Shown here: positions 42,511-54,014 of the stretch, one piece after another
Position numbering within the stretch: the stretch's first letter is position 1
Layout: every line of letters begins with the position of its first letter
Source: Seminavis robusta
Taxonomy: Eukaryota; Bacillariophyta; Bacillariophyceae; Naviculales; Naviculaceae
DNA length: 64,000 bases
Reading direction: 5' to 3'
Assembly: GCA_903772945.1 (NCBI GenBank)
Contig: CAICTM010000005.1
Span: 115,001 to 179,000, forward strand
Position numbers and translations under genes: made by a program
The notes under the pieces: generated by a model
What the model was told of the DNA's origin: nothing
Seen by the model: the letters and a program-made list of their open reading frames with translations, nothing else
The model's database searches: none

Positions 42511-45162
42511 ATGCAGTCGACCACCAAACATAATGAGGATGCTCACGAAGCAGCCATGCCGATGCCGAGTGAAGAAACGATTGATCCTTTGAACCTGGCA
42601 AAAATTGTGGAAGCCCGGCTAAGAGATTCGGATGCCACTTCAAGCACACAAGGGCCCACAATGAATTTTCTTCCAACAAACAAAGGCACACAGGCTGCTG
42701 ATCTAGCCACACAAAAAACTGCAGAATATGAGGAAGAAAATGTAGCAATAGTCGATCTGGCCAGAATAATGGAAGCTCGACTGCAAGATTCAGGTCTCGA
42801 CCAAAGGGAGAATACTACCACTTCAGAAGGGTGTAATTCCCAAGGCACAAATAGCCATTTTCCTGCAACCACATCAAATATTGATCGCCGTCCGGGAGCA
42901 TATGCGGGTGCTCCAGGTACAGACCTCCAACGTGCAAACACTCTGAGATTCTCCCTCGTTGGTGCCACTGCAAATGAAGCTTTGGTCAGTCAGACTAGCC
43001 TTTCTAATGTGCACGAGGAGGAAGATTGGCAGGCCACTACAGCATCAGCCAACAACCAACGTACTCCTACAGAATCAAGCAAAGGACTTGCAGTGGCAAA
43101 TTGGTTGACGAGGAAGACAATATTGCACCAAAAGATCGGCCGCAAGCGAGAAGTGCCGACAATGCCATTGCCCAGAGTGAAGCCCGAGAGAGAAAACACA
43201 TCAAGCTGGTCAAGACGTTTCTTTTGATTGGTGTCATAGTTGTCCTGGCAGTGATAGTGATTTTGATTGCCACATTGTCATCATGGAAAAAGACGGTCGA
43301 GACAGACATGCAATCTCCCCCCCCAACGTCAGCACCGACTTCTTATTCAGAATACTGGCTGTCACTTTTCCCAGAAACAACAATCTCTGCGATTCTGGAG
43401 AACACAGAATCACCCCAGTCAAGGGCATTTGAATGGCTCATGGAAGAGATTGACATCCTACACAATCTTACAGAGGAGAGAGTTGTACAACGTTTCACAC
43501 TTGCAACATTCTATTTTGCCAACAGCGAAGAACAATGGCTCTTCAGTGACAATTGGCTAAACCACAGCGTTCATGAATGCCTTTGGTATTCAAGTTTAGA
43601 GGATTTTTATTTTATTGTTGAGGCCAACATAGTTTTCCCACTGGATCACATCAGTCCCTGTGAGCAAGATCCAGCTGGATATCTAGAGGATGGCATCTTG
43701 TACCAGGGAGATGGAATCATCAAGCACTTTTGGATATCATTCAATGACCTGATGGGATCAGGGATTCCACCAGAGCTCTACTTGCTTACTGAACTTAGGA
43801 GCCTGGCATTGGATGGATTGAACCTCACCAGCACCATCCCAGAAGAGCTCTCTAGCCTTCCCAGTTTGGAGTATATTTCCATGCTCAGTTGTGGCCTTTA
43901 TGGCTCCATTCCTGAAGTACTGGGCACTTCGTCAAGACTTGGAGTTGTCTACTTTGGCTTCAATTCTCTGACAGGAACTGTAAGTGGCAACTCATAATGT
44001 ACCTGACAAGATTGTGCTGCAATATCTCATTTTGCCAAGTCCTCTTGTTTTAACATTCTATGGTTGCCAGATTCCATCATCCCTGTTTTCCCTTACAGAA
44101 TCAATGAGGAGCTTTGGTCTACTAGAAAATCAGCTGACAGGTCCAGTACGTACATTATTAGCCTTGTCTTTTTGTGAATATAGTTTTGTGGTTCTCACTA
44201 ACTGTTCTTCATCTTGTAGTTTCCAACAGAACTGGGATTGCTTACTAATTTGCTGGGTATTGTGTTTGATGGAAACTTATTCACGGGGACGATTCCCACA
44301 GAGCTTGGGCAAGTGTCTCCCTTGTATTCATTAGATCTTTCCAACCTTATGTTGAGTGGCACTGTAAGTGTTTGCAGTGATGTATGGGGGGTGGGGGGCT
44401 TGTTTATTTGCATGTGTCCAAAAGCTGTGCTCAATGTTTTCCATGATTCCTTTAGATCCCAGCAGAGCTTGCTGTTCTTACAGACATTGCAGTTCTGCAA
44501 CTGCTTAACTCGGGTCTTCTCGGGACGATCCCCAAGTGGCTTGGCAACATGACAATGCTGGATACTTTGATTCTGGCCGACAACTCCTTTACTGGGATTG
44601 TAAGTCTTTTTGTGCCAGCCCTGTCAAGTTTCTTCTTCTTCTAACATTTGAGTCCTGCTTTTCCCTCTAGATCCCAACAGAACTTGGCCTGCTAACAAAG
44701 TTGTTTTCCTTATGGCTTGGTGGGAATGCTTTGTCGGGCACAATCCCAAGTGAATTGGGAACGTATGAGCAAATGCTTGCGTTGAGCTTGGAAATCAATG
44801 TCCTGACAGGAACCATTCCTACAGAGTTTGGACAGCTTACTGGTGTACAGCAGTTGTTTCTACATGGCAATGATTTAACTGGAACAGTGCCCCTGGAGCT
44901 TGGCAATGTTCCTTTCCCTCCACCTTATGGTCAAGTCTTGTTGCACGGAAATGAGGATCTGTTTGGTGTTATCCCCGCGAGCTTGTGTTCTGCCAACAAC
45001 CTTACTTTTGACTGCAGCGACCTGCTCTGTGGATGTGACTGGTGTAACTGTTCTGACATTGAAACATCACTGATACTGGAGGGGGAGACTACCAATGATG
45101 AAGATGGTCAGCAGCTGCGTGAGGCAAACCGTACTACTGAGGAGAACCAGACTTCCACCTGA
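42511..45162 (+). CDS. Single-pass leucine-rich-repeat receptor-like protein, multi-exon
   Basis: Blocks: 42511 to about 43000 (N-terminal, Ser/Thr/Glu-rich, one frame), about 43095-43979 (another frame: basic stretch, membrane segment TFLLIGVIVVLAVIVILIA, then an extracellular part), 44071-44145, 44220-44363, 44456-44599 and 44671-45162. The last four introns are phase 0 GT-AG, and the exons are 75, 144 and 144 nt, i.e. one or two 24-residue LRRs each (IPTELGLLTKLFSLWLGGNALSG type). The C-terminus has a Cys cap (CDWCNC). The link between the first two blocks (between 42985 and 43095) needs a small intron or is a frame break; I could not fix it. No kinase domain. Plasma-membrane recognition role is inferred. 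Confidence 0.75.
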
Positions 45163-45372
45163 ATGGAATTACTGGTTGGATGGTTGTGTGTTGACAGCAA
45201 TCATACTACTTTTAACATAATTACGTACATTTTGTCATAACATAAGAGGCAATAGTTAAAAACAAACTCTCCTGAAACCCCAGAAAGATTCGAATTGTGT
45301 TTGCAAGTTTTGTGTGTTTAAGAGTCTGTGCGATCACCATGGTTGGGCTATGGAGTGGCTCCACGCCTACAC

Positions 45373-47025
45373 TCACGCAGTTGCTGAAACAACGTGGGAA
45401 AGATCCGTCACAATCGAGTTGACAAGGAATGCACCAAAAGCAAGTCCAACTAATCCAAGACTGGCCATCCCCCCTGGAACCAGATTGGCATGGGACTGCA
45501 GCTTTTGTCTTTGTGTAAGGGCCATGGCAACGGGAATGGCGCCATAAAGCACAGGGATGCCATACCCACCCGAGAGCTTGAGAGCGTCCGCGTACTCATT
45601 GCATAAAGTACTGCACCCCAGCGGAACAACGACAGCGGCAACCACGGCTGGCCACGAGTAACCACTGTTGTTATCATCTTGGCTCGTTTGTTTATCCTTG
45701 CCACCATCACCATCATCATCATCATCATCATTGCTGATCATGTCGTCCACAAAGGCTTGCAGTTCTTCACTGATTGCCATGGTGCACCCAATGGCAGATC
45801 CGGTCACTGCCGTGACGGAAAAGAGCGTCGTCAAGGGCGACTCTACATTTCCCACGGCAGCATCCACTCCACCACCCAGAACTGCAAACGACCAAGCCAA
45901 GTAGATTGCCAATGGAAGAAATGATCCGATCATGACTGCCGACACGGTTTTAACCCTGTCGTACTCCAAAATCTTTGCCACGGGCGGAACCACGTTTTGG
46001 AAAATCAAGGTCGTCAACATGATGGGCGCTGCCTCGCCCATGCCAGCGACAAGACCATCTGTGGATGTTCCCGGCGCCAAAAAGGTTCCCATTGGATCTT
46101 GTACATTGGGCAAGCCAGGTAGTAGCAGTCCTGCGAGGGAGACAAATAGTCCCGTCACAAACACCGAAGAGACTTGACTGATACGGGTTCTCGATTGCGT
46201 CGCCCCCATAACGGCCAGTAGAGCTGCAAAGATGGCACTGAGAACCAAATGGTTTGCATCAATGGATGCACCTGCCAAACAATCCGAGAAGATGACTCCC
46301 GCAACTCCCAAGCTGTACGTCAGAGCACAAGTGTTGACAAAGAGTGATACACCGGCAATGCCATTGGTCGCCAATGGGAACGAGTCCTCCATGGTCGATG
46401 CTGCAAATTCCCGAAACGAACTGGGAAGATCCTCCTCTTGATTGTCATTGCCAGTGTCATTGCTGGTCGTTTCTTCGAATTGCTTAATGGCGACTTCTGC
46501 CAAAATCAATCCCGAGAGCAAGTTGATCACATAGGCGGTGACAAACATTCCAGTCGAGGGGGCCAACCCTGGTCGGGCGGCCAATTCGGGCAGGGCCAGA
46601 GCCCCGGCTCCAACCGTGTTGCCCGTAATCAGTAAGGCCGCTGTCAGCGTGGATTGAAGGGATTTGAAGTCAATGGCTTTTTGTGCCGTAGTTCCTGGCA
46701 GTGAGAGCGATTCCATTTTGAAATCCTCGTCGGCGTCGACGAGAACAATCTGTTGGGCGCTACTACCACTGCCACCGCTAACTGCCACTGCCGAGAGTGC
46801 AGAATCATCCGGTCGTCGACGACCTTCGCTGGTCTCGACCGCGAAATGCAAGTCACTCTGCGACAGATCAGCACCTTTCTTGGGCAGAGCATCCAATGAG
46901 GAGGATATCCTTTTGATACTAGAAGGACTCGAACTCGAAAACCCTTCCACAACTTGAACTGCCGTCGCCACCAACACGAATGCCAAAACGGCTGTTGACT
47001 TTCCCATTCTCATTCGAGCACTCAT
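45373..47025 (-). CDS. Aromatic amino acid (Trp/Tyr) permease-like transporter, plastid-type presequence
   Basis: 550 residues, single exon. The N-terminus MSARMRMGKSTAVLAFVLVATAVQVVEGF^SSSS is a signal peptide with a Phe site as in diatom plastid proteins. After a 120-residue linker come eleven or so hydrophobic segments beginning LTAALLITGNTVGAGALALPELAARPG, the helix 1 signature of the HAAAP (Tyr/Trp permease) family in the APC superfamily. A loop of consecutive Asp residues (about 440-450, from an ATC repeat) sits between late helices. Substrate and direction are inferred from the family; likely an inner plastid envelope carrier for aromatic amino acids. Confidence 0.85.
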   Translation of the reverse strand: MSARMRMGKSTAVLAFVLVATAVQVVEGFSSSSPSSIKRISSSLDALPKKGADLSQSDLHFAVETSEGRRRPDDSALSAVAVSGGSGSSAQQIVLVDADEDFKMESLSLPGTTAQKAIDFKSLQSTLTAALLITGNTVGAGALALPELAARPGLAPSTGMFVTAYVINLLSGLILAEVAIKQFEETTSNDTGNDNQEEDLPSSFREFAASTMEDSFPLATNGIAGVSLFVNTCALTYSLGVAGVIFSDCLAGASIDANHLVLSAIFAALLAVMGATQSRTRISQVSSVFVTGLFVSLAGLLLPGLPNVQDPMGTFLAPGTSTDGLVAGMGEAAPIMLTTLIFQNVVPPVAKILEYDRVKTVSAVMIGSFLPLAIYLAWSFAVLGGGVDAAVGNVESPLTTLFSVTAVTGSAIGCTMAISEELQAFVDDMISNDDDDDDGDGGKDKQTSQDDNNSGYSWPAVVAAVVVPLGCSTLCNEYADALKLSGGYGIPVLYGAIPVAMALTQRQKLQSHANLVPGGMASLGLVGLAFGAFLVNSIVTDLSHVVSATA

Positions 47026-48245
47026 CGTTCAGTTTTCAATGGGAGGGAGTTGCTCTTCTCTCGCTACTAATAGTAGATGTGGAAAGGATGAACATCTCGT
47101 GCATTCTCATAAATTGTGTGTCTTTGAGGAAACGTGGTGTGTCTTTGGAGGACACGTGGTGCCCTGCAACAGCTGTTGGGGGGTGTCTCATTGCCCTCTC
47201 GTGGCGTAAACAACCAGATGTTCGTGCCAACGACACGTCACAGCAATATTTACGGTTAGGGTTATCGGCTGGCTGTTTGGCTGAGGTGCACACAACAACA
47301 ACAACAGTAGCTAGCATCCTCACCGGCTTAATAGTCTTTTTGCATGCTAAACCAACCAAGACGCCATCACGAGCAAGTAAGCTCTGCATCAGGAATTTTC
47401 CAAACACACCGCCCCTCCTCCTCTAACTAATAGCAAGTTGGAGTGCCTCTAGCTAGCTAGTAGCGGTAGGGCGAGATCGGAGTGTATTGGACCTAGTGTT
47501 AGTTAGTTAGCTAGCGGGTTGCAGACTAGTACTGCAGCCAAGCAAGCTTGCTGGAATCTGGTACACAGTAGTGGATGCACCCATGCGAGCTCTTGATGGG
47601 AGTTGTTTGTTCCTGGTCACACCGGGTATCATTCATGGACGAAAGATAGTCTGGATGAGCAAGGAAAGCGGCCATCAAGATCAAGGAGGGACTGCCATCA
47701 GTCATCAGTTTGGCTCGAGGCTCGAGGGTGGCGTTGGCACGTGACATGGTGGAAGGTGTTCCGATTTCTGGTTGGGCGTGTATCTATGCCCCAGCGATGC
47801 CAAGACGGGGCATTAGTAAAGAGGCAATTGTAATAATTCCTACGGAAGTAAGCCTTAATCGCCACTTTCTCTGTTGTGAACGTTTGATTATCATTTACCT
47901 CCCCCTGATTAACAGGTTTTGGCAATCGACGACATTGAGACATGCTGGTTGATAATCCCGCTGTCACACTTTCACTCATGCTCATAGTCTTGCAAGTTCC
48001 GTTCCTCTTCCCTTGGCATCGCTTGAAGCCTGCAGGGGCCTGTCACTTGTCTGTGGCTTTTTCGCCTCAAAAGCGCGTTGGGAGCCTTTTGGGATGTGTG
48101 TCCACGGTTCATTGATAGATGATAGATTGTTGGTAGGGACAGTTGGAGCTAAAACTTCTTTTGAGGATCTTTTTCTGCTTCATTCATTCTCTGAACAGTT
48201 GCAAGAGCAATTTGTTGAATTGTGTGGTGTTGGGTTGAGTTGACA
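47026..48245. other. Intergenic, no supported gene
   Basis: 1.2 kb between the divergent permease and the second LRR gene. TAGTTAGTTAGCTAGC tracts at 47448-47515. No recognisable frame. Confidence 0.5.
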
Positions 48246-51200
48246 ATGATGTTTGTGGTGAATTCGGCGCTGACTCCAGCGTCAGAAACTGCCCCAGTTT
48301 CCTCCGGTTCGTCTTGCAGCGATGGCACCAGTTGTAGGGATGGATCGACAAGTCGTCAACGACGACGTCCCTCTGCAAGTAGTGTAAGCAGCAGCCATGG
48401 TGGATCGGTGTGTGCTTCTCCTCCCAATTCCATGGGAGCTCCAACCTCCTTGACGCCAACACCACCACAAGATCCGAAACCAGTGCTTTCTCATCTTCCG
48501 AAATCACCCTGTGCGCTGTCCCCGCCATCCACTGCCAACAACAAGGTACTCTCCCCAAAATCTCCTTCCGTCGTGGCTTTTAGCGGCGGGGCGGCTCCGC
48601 GATCCCCTCTGTTGATGCAGCCTCGTCTGAACCATCGAAATACTACTTCTTCCTCGACGTCTCGACTATCCTGTGCTCGACTCGACGAAGATTCTGCCAA
48701 GAACAATCACAATGCAAGTTTGAGTTCCACGGCGAGTTCCTGGCTCATGGATGGCAGTACCAGTTCGTACTCCAAGTCCACTCGTCGCATGAAGTCCTTG
48801 CAAGAAGAGGAAGACAACAACAACAACAACAACAACCATCCAACAACCAAAGTGCTCATGGAAGATGAGAGTCTTCACGATTTCTACCACACAGAGTCGT
48901 CGTCCCCACAACCACCCCACAATAATAGACTGCACAATTCGCTCAGTGCCCTACAAACCAATCGAAATCTGCCTCGGCCCGGAATGCAAACTTCCTTTAG
49001 CAGCTTGCCGCTCAAAAAGAAAAAGAGCCGTGATGACACTGCCATTCATGTTACCTCTTCCAAACAAACTGCTTGGCAAGGTGGCCATCAAAGTCTCTCG
49101 GCCATTTCTTCTTCCAATGTTAATTGGACCGGCGGCAGTCAATCGGCTCCTTCGGATCGAAAGATTGTCACGCGACACTCGCTCAGTGGAGGAGTGCCGT
49201 TGGTGGTTCCCACTCCCGCCTTTGAGGACGACAAGGCAGCAAAACTCCCTGCTCTGACCAACTTTCAAAAGGGATCCTCGTCGGATAAAAACAACGCGCG
49301 AACAAAGAAATCATCCAAAGTCCGAACGATCGTGGCAGTGATTGGAGTCTTGTTGGTGTCGACCCTGCTCGTTGGCGTCTTTCATCATCGTATGGGACCT
49401 TTTTGGCACCATTGGCATCTCACGGAATCAGCTCGCCGCCAAGAACGACAAGATGCATTGGTGGCCATTCTTCAACAACAAGGCATCACCACTCAGCGTC
49501 TCTTGCACGATACCGACAGCGATGCCCATCGAGCACTCTTGTGGATGGCACACGAGGATCCCATGCAATTGCCCATCGCGACAGAAGAATCATCACAAAC
49601 AGCCGTACTTCTCCAACGATTTACATTGGCCGCCTTTTACTTTGCCACACACAAACATCACCCGCACCATCAACCACTACTACAACTCGATGATGGCGAT
49701 CACAATAATCACTACAATCCACATCATACATGGCACAATGAGACTCTATGGATGACGGATGCACCCGTCTGCGAATGGCACGGGATTTCCTGCGAATTAG
49801 TAGAACAATCCGATTGGTTCGATGCCACGCTGGGGTCGAGTGCCAGTGCCAGTGATGCCACGCGCGTCTTGCAGGAGCAGTCGGATGATAACAGTGAACA
49901 ACAACAAGACAATTCTCCTCCAGTAGTAGTACTGGATATTGTGCGCATTGACTTGTCCAAACAGTTTCTCCAGGGCACAGTGCCACCCGAAATTCGTTAC
50001 TTGTCACAACTCACAGCGTTGGATCTGTCCCACAATCACATGACGGGAACCTTGCCACAAGACGCAGATGTGTTGGGACACTTTTTGCGATTGACCGACT
50101 TGCGATTGAATCACAACCTCTTGACGGGTGTCTTGCCCGAGAGTCTCGCCAACAATATGATTTTGAAGCATGTCTATTTGGATCACAATCACTTTCGGGG
50201 TACGATTCCCTTGTCGTACGGACACAACTGGCGTAACCTGTACGAGTTCTCGCTCAGTTTCAATCAATTGACGGGGCCACTGCCGTCCACCATGGGCGGT
50301 CTCAAACATATTCGAGTACTGGAATGGAATGACAACCAATTAACGGGAGAACTACCCTTTGGATTGTCTCTGTTGAAGAGTATCGAACATGTCGACCTAC
50401 GCTTCAATCATTTGGCAGGGAGTATTCCGTCCGAGTTTTTCAACAGCGCCAAGCACTTGAGGGTCTTTCACTTGGGACACAATCTCATTACCGGACACAT
50501 TCCAGATGAGTTTACACACATGGCGCTGTTAGAAACCTTTCAAGTACAACACAATGAAATGTCCGGCCGATTACCAAAGACTCTAGGTCAGTTGTCGTCC
50601 AACTTGAAGAATCTAGAGATCAATCACAACCATTTCACGGGTTGGGTGCCGTCTGAATGGGGAGAGATTGAAACGTTGCAAGTGCTGCGAGTGGTACGTA
50701 CATTTGGGAGATGAGAAGAGTGATAATCGTGACTTGCTTGCATTGGCATCACCTGTGCTGACGCTTGAATCTTATGATCCATGGCTCATTCATTCGTCTG
50801 TTGTCATGCAGCAAAACAACCAGCTGGGAGGAAAGGTGCCAGTCCAGCTTGCCAAACTGACCAATCTGGAGGAGTTCCAGCTGCAGAACAATCTAGTACA
50901 GCCGACGCTCTCCAAGAAGATCAAGCGCCGACTGCCGAACTTGCGCCTTTTCGATATCGGTATTTACGCGTCTCAAGCACGTGGCGACGCTCTTCAGATT
51001 GAATTGGCCGAGGAAGCCAAGAGGGCACTACATGAACCCGTGGTGGAGGAGGAGGAAGAAGACGACGAGGAAGAGGCGGAGGAAGGCGAGTTGGGCGAAA
51101 AGGAATCCGAAGACGAAGAAGGAACTCCCTTGTTATCCATTGTGGACAATTTTGCGCAGTTACACGGTGTGATGGCTCCAGGTAAGTTTCAGTCACATTT

Positions 51201-51297
51201 GTTTCCAAGCGAACGTCAGCTCGCCACAGCTCATCGAAGCATCTATCTGTTTCGTTTAGGGAACGCACATCCCCAGTATGAAGACGAAGAGATGTAG
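48246..51297 (+). CDS. Single-pass leucine-rich-repeat receptor-like protein with acidic tail
   Basis: Exons 48246-50693, 50812-51181 and 51260-51297 (the last intron is 78 nt and in frame, so retention only adds 26 residues); 951 residues. The ATG at 48246 is used; the frame upstream has only a GTG. Long Ser/Pro/Asn-rich N-terminus (1-350), a basic patch and one membrane segment (VRTIVAVIGVLLVSTLLVGVF, about 360-380), then an LRR N-cap (APVCEWHGISCE) and about ten 24-residue LRRs of the plant type (LTALDLSHNHMTGTLP...). The tail is strongly Glu/Asp-rich. The N-cytoplasmic, C-outside topology is inferred from charge. No kinase. Same architecture as the gene at 42511. Confidence 0.8.
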
Positions 51298-52211
51298 AGC
51301 ACGCTTTCATTCATCTATTGACAATTAATGGGCTGGAAATCAGGCTCTCACACACAACATGGCCCTGCAGCATCTGGATTGCTGCAGTCGCCTCCATAAG
51401 ACTATGCATGAATAAACACAACTATAGATCCGTTCATATTCTATACAAATGCAGTAGCGACATGCAACAGCAAATGCATGCATGCCTAGATCAACCGGCT
51501 GGAGGGTTAGACCTCAAATGGGCCATTGCCTTTTTCCATTTTGCTTGTCGTCATCGCTGCAGATTCGATTCATGATTGTCTACTCCACACAAACAACGAA
51601 CTCCATCTCCAAAAAAGGCATGTTTCCAGATGATAAACAACTCATGCCAAGGTCTACACGTACTCCTGGCTTCTGGGGTTAAAACGTCGGGGGATACCGG
51701 TCAGTGCGTTACGACGAAATATCAACCCAAATGAGGAATTTTGGAGGTGCGAAGAGACTTGGACACGACCGGGACAACAAGGATACAAGGATGCAGGTAC
51801 GATCTACTAGCTACTAGTACAACTACAACTACTTTAAAAAGAATGAAGCCATGATTTGGTTTGTAAGATTTGTCTACTATGTGTTATTGTTCTACTTTTA
51901 TGTTTGGTTGTATTTAAGATTTGTAGCATCAACAATGATAGAGTTTGGTTTTCGGGTGTCACGGGTATTAACTTTGGACTTTCGTCACGTGGAGGACGTT
52001 CGGACAAGCACTCTGCAATAGAGGCTGCCTAGCACAGGAACCACAAACCTGGCTACCTTCGATGTGACCCTTCAATTGAACCAACTGTATTCATCTCCGC
52101 AATATTGTTGTATAGCCCTGCACCCCACCAGACGCTTGCTCATTGTGTATTTGTATTCATGTGTTAGTAGACCCCACAATCCGTCCTCGCCGCCCCCACT
52201 TACCTATTGTC
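51298..52211. other. Intergenic between convergent genes
   Basis: Contains 3' ends of the LRR (+) and hypothetical (-) genes. CTACTAGCTACTAGTACAACTAC repeat-like sequence near 51804-51830. No gene recognised. Confidence 0.5.
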
Positions 52212-54014
52212 CTAGACTGGAATGTACCTGTCAGGCTTTCTGACTTGTCGTCCAGAAAGAGTTGTTATTGTCTGAACTGTTGTTTGCTGCTGTGTGTCCG
52301 TCACAGGTTGTGTTGTCGTTGGCTTTTTCTTGCCCTTCACCTTTGGCTTTGTCGACTTCTTTTTGGTGGCCGCCGCCCGTCTACGTTTAATTCTAGGTTG
52401 TTGCTCTGCCACCCTCCGTGGCTTCGTCTTGATTTGTTCTGCAATTCTCTGAGATGCAATCGCCGCCATGCGTCTCTTTGATCGTCGCAAAGTTGATTGT
52501 GCTGCATCCACATTGTCCTCATCATCGACTCGGTTGTCGACCAGTGGTTCTTCAGCATCAACTTGTTGTTGTTCCTCAACTTGTTGTGGTTCCTCGACTG
52601 GTAGTGGTTCCTCATCAGCTACTTCCACAACTTGGCCAGTCACGAATTCGCAATCCGTATTGTCCGACGCTTCCAATCGTAGTGTCTTGTGCCGCCGCAT
52701 CATTTCCTTGACAAGGTCTCCACCATCCTTCATCAAAGCTGTGAGAATGTCGTTGGGTACCATTCCAAATAGCACACCATTCATCATTCCCATCTCAAAT
52801 ACAAATGGCTGTTGTCCATGCACACTGATCTTGAAGTGTTTCGCATGCCACTTTTGAATGTATGGGACCACTGCTGTGCATGTGGGAACCACCGCCGCTT
52901 CGCATGTGATTGTGGCATCGGATGCCATCTTGTTGTCGTCGACGGTCGAGACTGTTTCTATTGCCTCGACGTCTTTAGTTGTTGTTGGTTGTTGTTCTTC
53001 TACTACTACGGGTGCTGCATCTTCCATGCAGACGTCCTTGACCTTGCGATAGACAAATCGTCGGTTGGCAATCTGTTCTCGCGTATTCAAGGTGCAAATT
53101 TCGTCGTCAGCGTTGCGCTGAATTCCTCCGAGGTGCAAGTGGCACATGGCGAGTTCAAACATGTAAGGGTTCTTTTTGTTGACCATGAACCAGTGTGACA
53201 CTTGCTTGTCGTTTCCTTTCTTCGCCTGGATGAATTCGACAAGTGCCTCGAGGTCTTGATGCACTGCATCAATTTGAATGTACTGTTTGGCTTTTTGTAG
53301 GTAAGCTTTGTCGCTTTGGAACCATTGGTTGTTGGTGATCCATTTGGCCACTTGTTGGTATCCGTACTCTTGAATCAACTGCACGAGATCCAAGACGCGT
53401 TCATGGGGTGTTTGTGTGCCGACGGAAATGAATTGTTGTTGGGCTTCCTGCCAGAATTCGTATCGGGCCTGTGGCACATGTTTGTTCATGTCTCGATAGA
53501 CACGACGGTTCTCAGCTTGTTCGCCCTCGCCAGAAGAGTACCCCACTACAGTGTTGACGGGAGCAAAGGATAAACGGTTTCCATTGCTCCGTTCGGTGTC
53601 TTGACCGTAATGGGCCTTCCAGCGAGCGTTGGCTGATTGACTGGGTTGGATGCGACAGCCTTTGGGCCGGTGCTGGTTGTATTTGTCGTATCCGTAGTGA
53701 CCATGCTGATCCGCAGGAACCAGGGAAAGGTCGTAGGCACCTAGGTAGCGACCGTGCTGCTGGAATTCCACATCAGGATTCGTTCCAGATGTGTGCAACA
53801 GTGCCGCGGTTTGGACGCATGTGTTGTCCAACTCGTCCAGTTGGAACTTGATTGGGACTTCCTCTGCTGCAGGAACGTCATTGTCGTTGTTGTTGCCCGT
53901 CATCTCCTTGGCGACCTGGAGAACGGGGGTCTTCTTGGTGTTGCTGTTGTTGTTGTTGTCGGTGGTCCATGTGGACCACGAGAGCAGCTTGATGATAGAA
54001 GAAGAGAACTTCAT
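52212..54014 (-). CDS. Hypothetical protein with basic C-terminus
   Basis: 600 residues from the ATG at 54014 (MKFSSSIIKLLSWSTW); the frame is open to an earlier ATG at 54206, but that extension looks like 5' UTR. The middle (about 190-330) is helical, with repeated YLQKAKQYI/WITNNQWFQ-type words. It is followed by an acidic Val/Glu-rich part, a basic Lys/Arg cluster (about 520-570) like a nuclear signal, and the end LSGRQVRKPDRYIPV. The SGRxxxKPxRY ending recalls sequence seen in some element-encoded and chromatin proteins, but no catalytic domain or flanking repeats were found. I do not recognise the family. Confidence 0.55.
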   Translation of the reverse strand: MKFSSSIIKLLSWSTWTTDNNNNSNTKKTPVLQVAKEMTGNNNDNDVPAAEEVPIKFQLDELDNTCVQTAALLHTSGTNPDVEFQQHGRYLGAYDLSLVPADQHGHYGYDKYNQHRPKGCRIQPSQSANARWKAHYGQDTERSNGNRLSFAPVNTVVGYSSGEGEQAENRRVYRDMNKHVPQARYEFWQEAQQQFISVGTQTPHERVLDLVQLIQEYGYQQVAKWITNNQWFQSDKAYLQKAKQYIQIDAVHQDLEALVEFIQAKKGNDKQVSHWFMVNKKNPYMFELAMCHLHLGGIQRNADDEICTLNTREQIANRRFVYRKVKDVCMEDAAPVVVEEQQPTTTKDVEAIETVSTVDDNKMASDATITCEAAVVPTCTAVVPYIQKWHAKHFKISVHGQQPFVFEMGMMNGVLFGMVPNDILTALMKDGGDLVKEMMRRHKTLRLEASDNTDCEFVTGQVVEVADEEPLPVEEPQQVEEQQQVDAEEPLVDNRVDDEDNVDAAQSTLRRSKRRMAAIASQRIAEQIKTKPRRVAEQQPRIKRRRAAATKKKSTKPKVKGKKKPTTTQPVTDTQQQTTVQTITTLSGRQVRKPDRYIPV

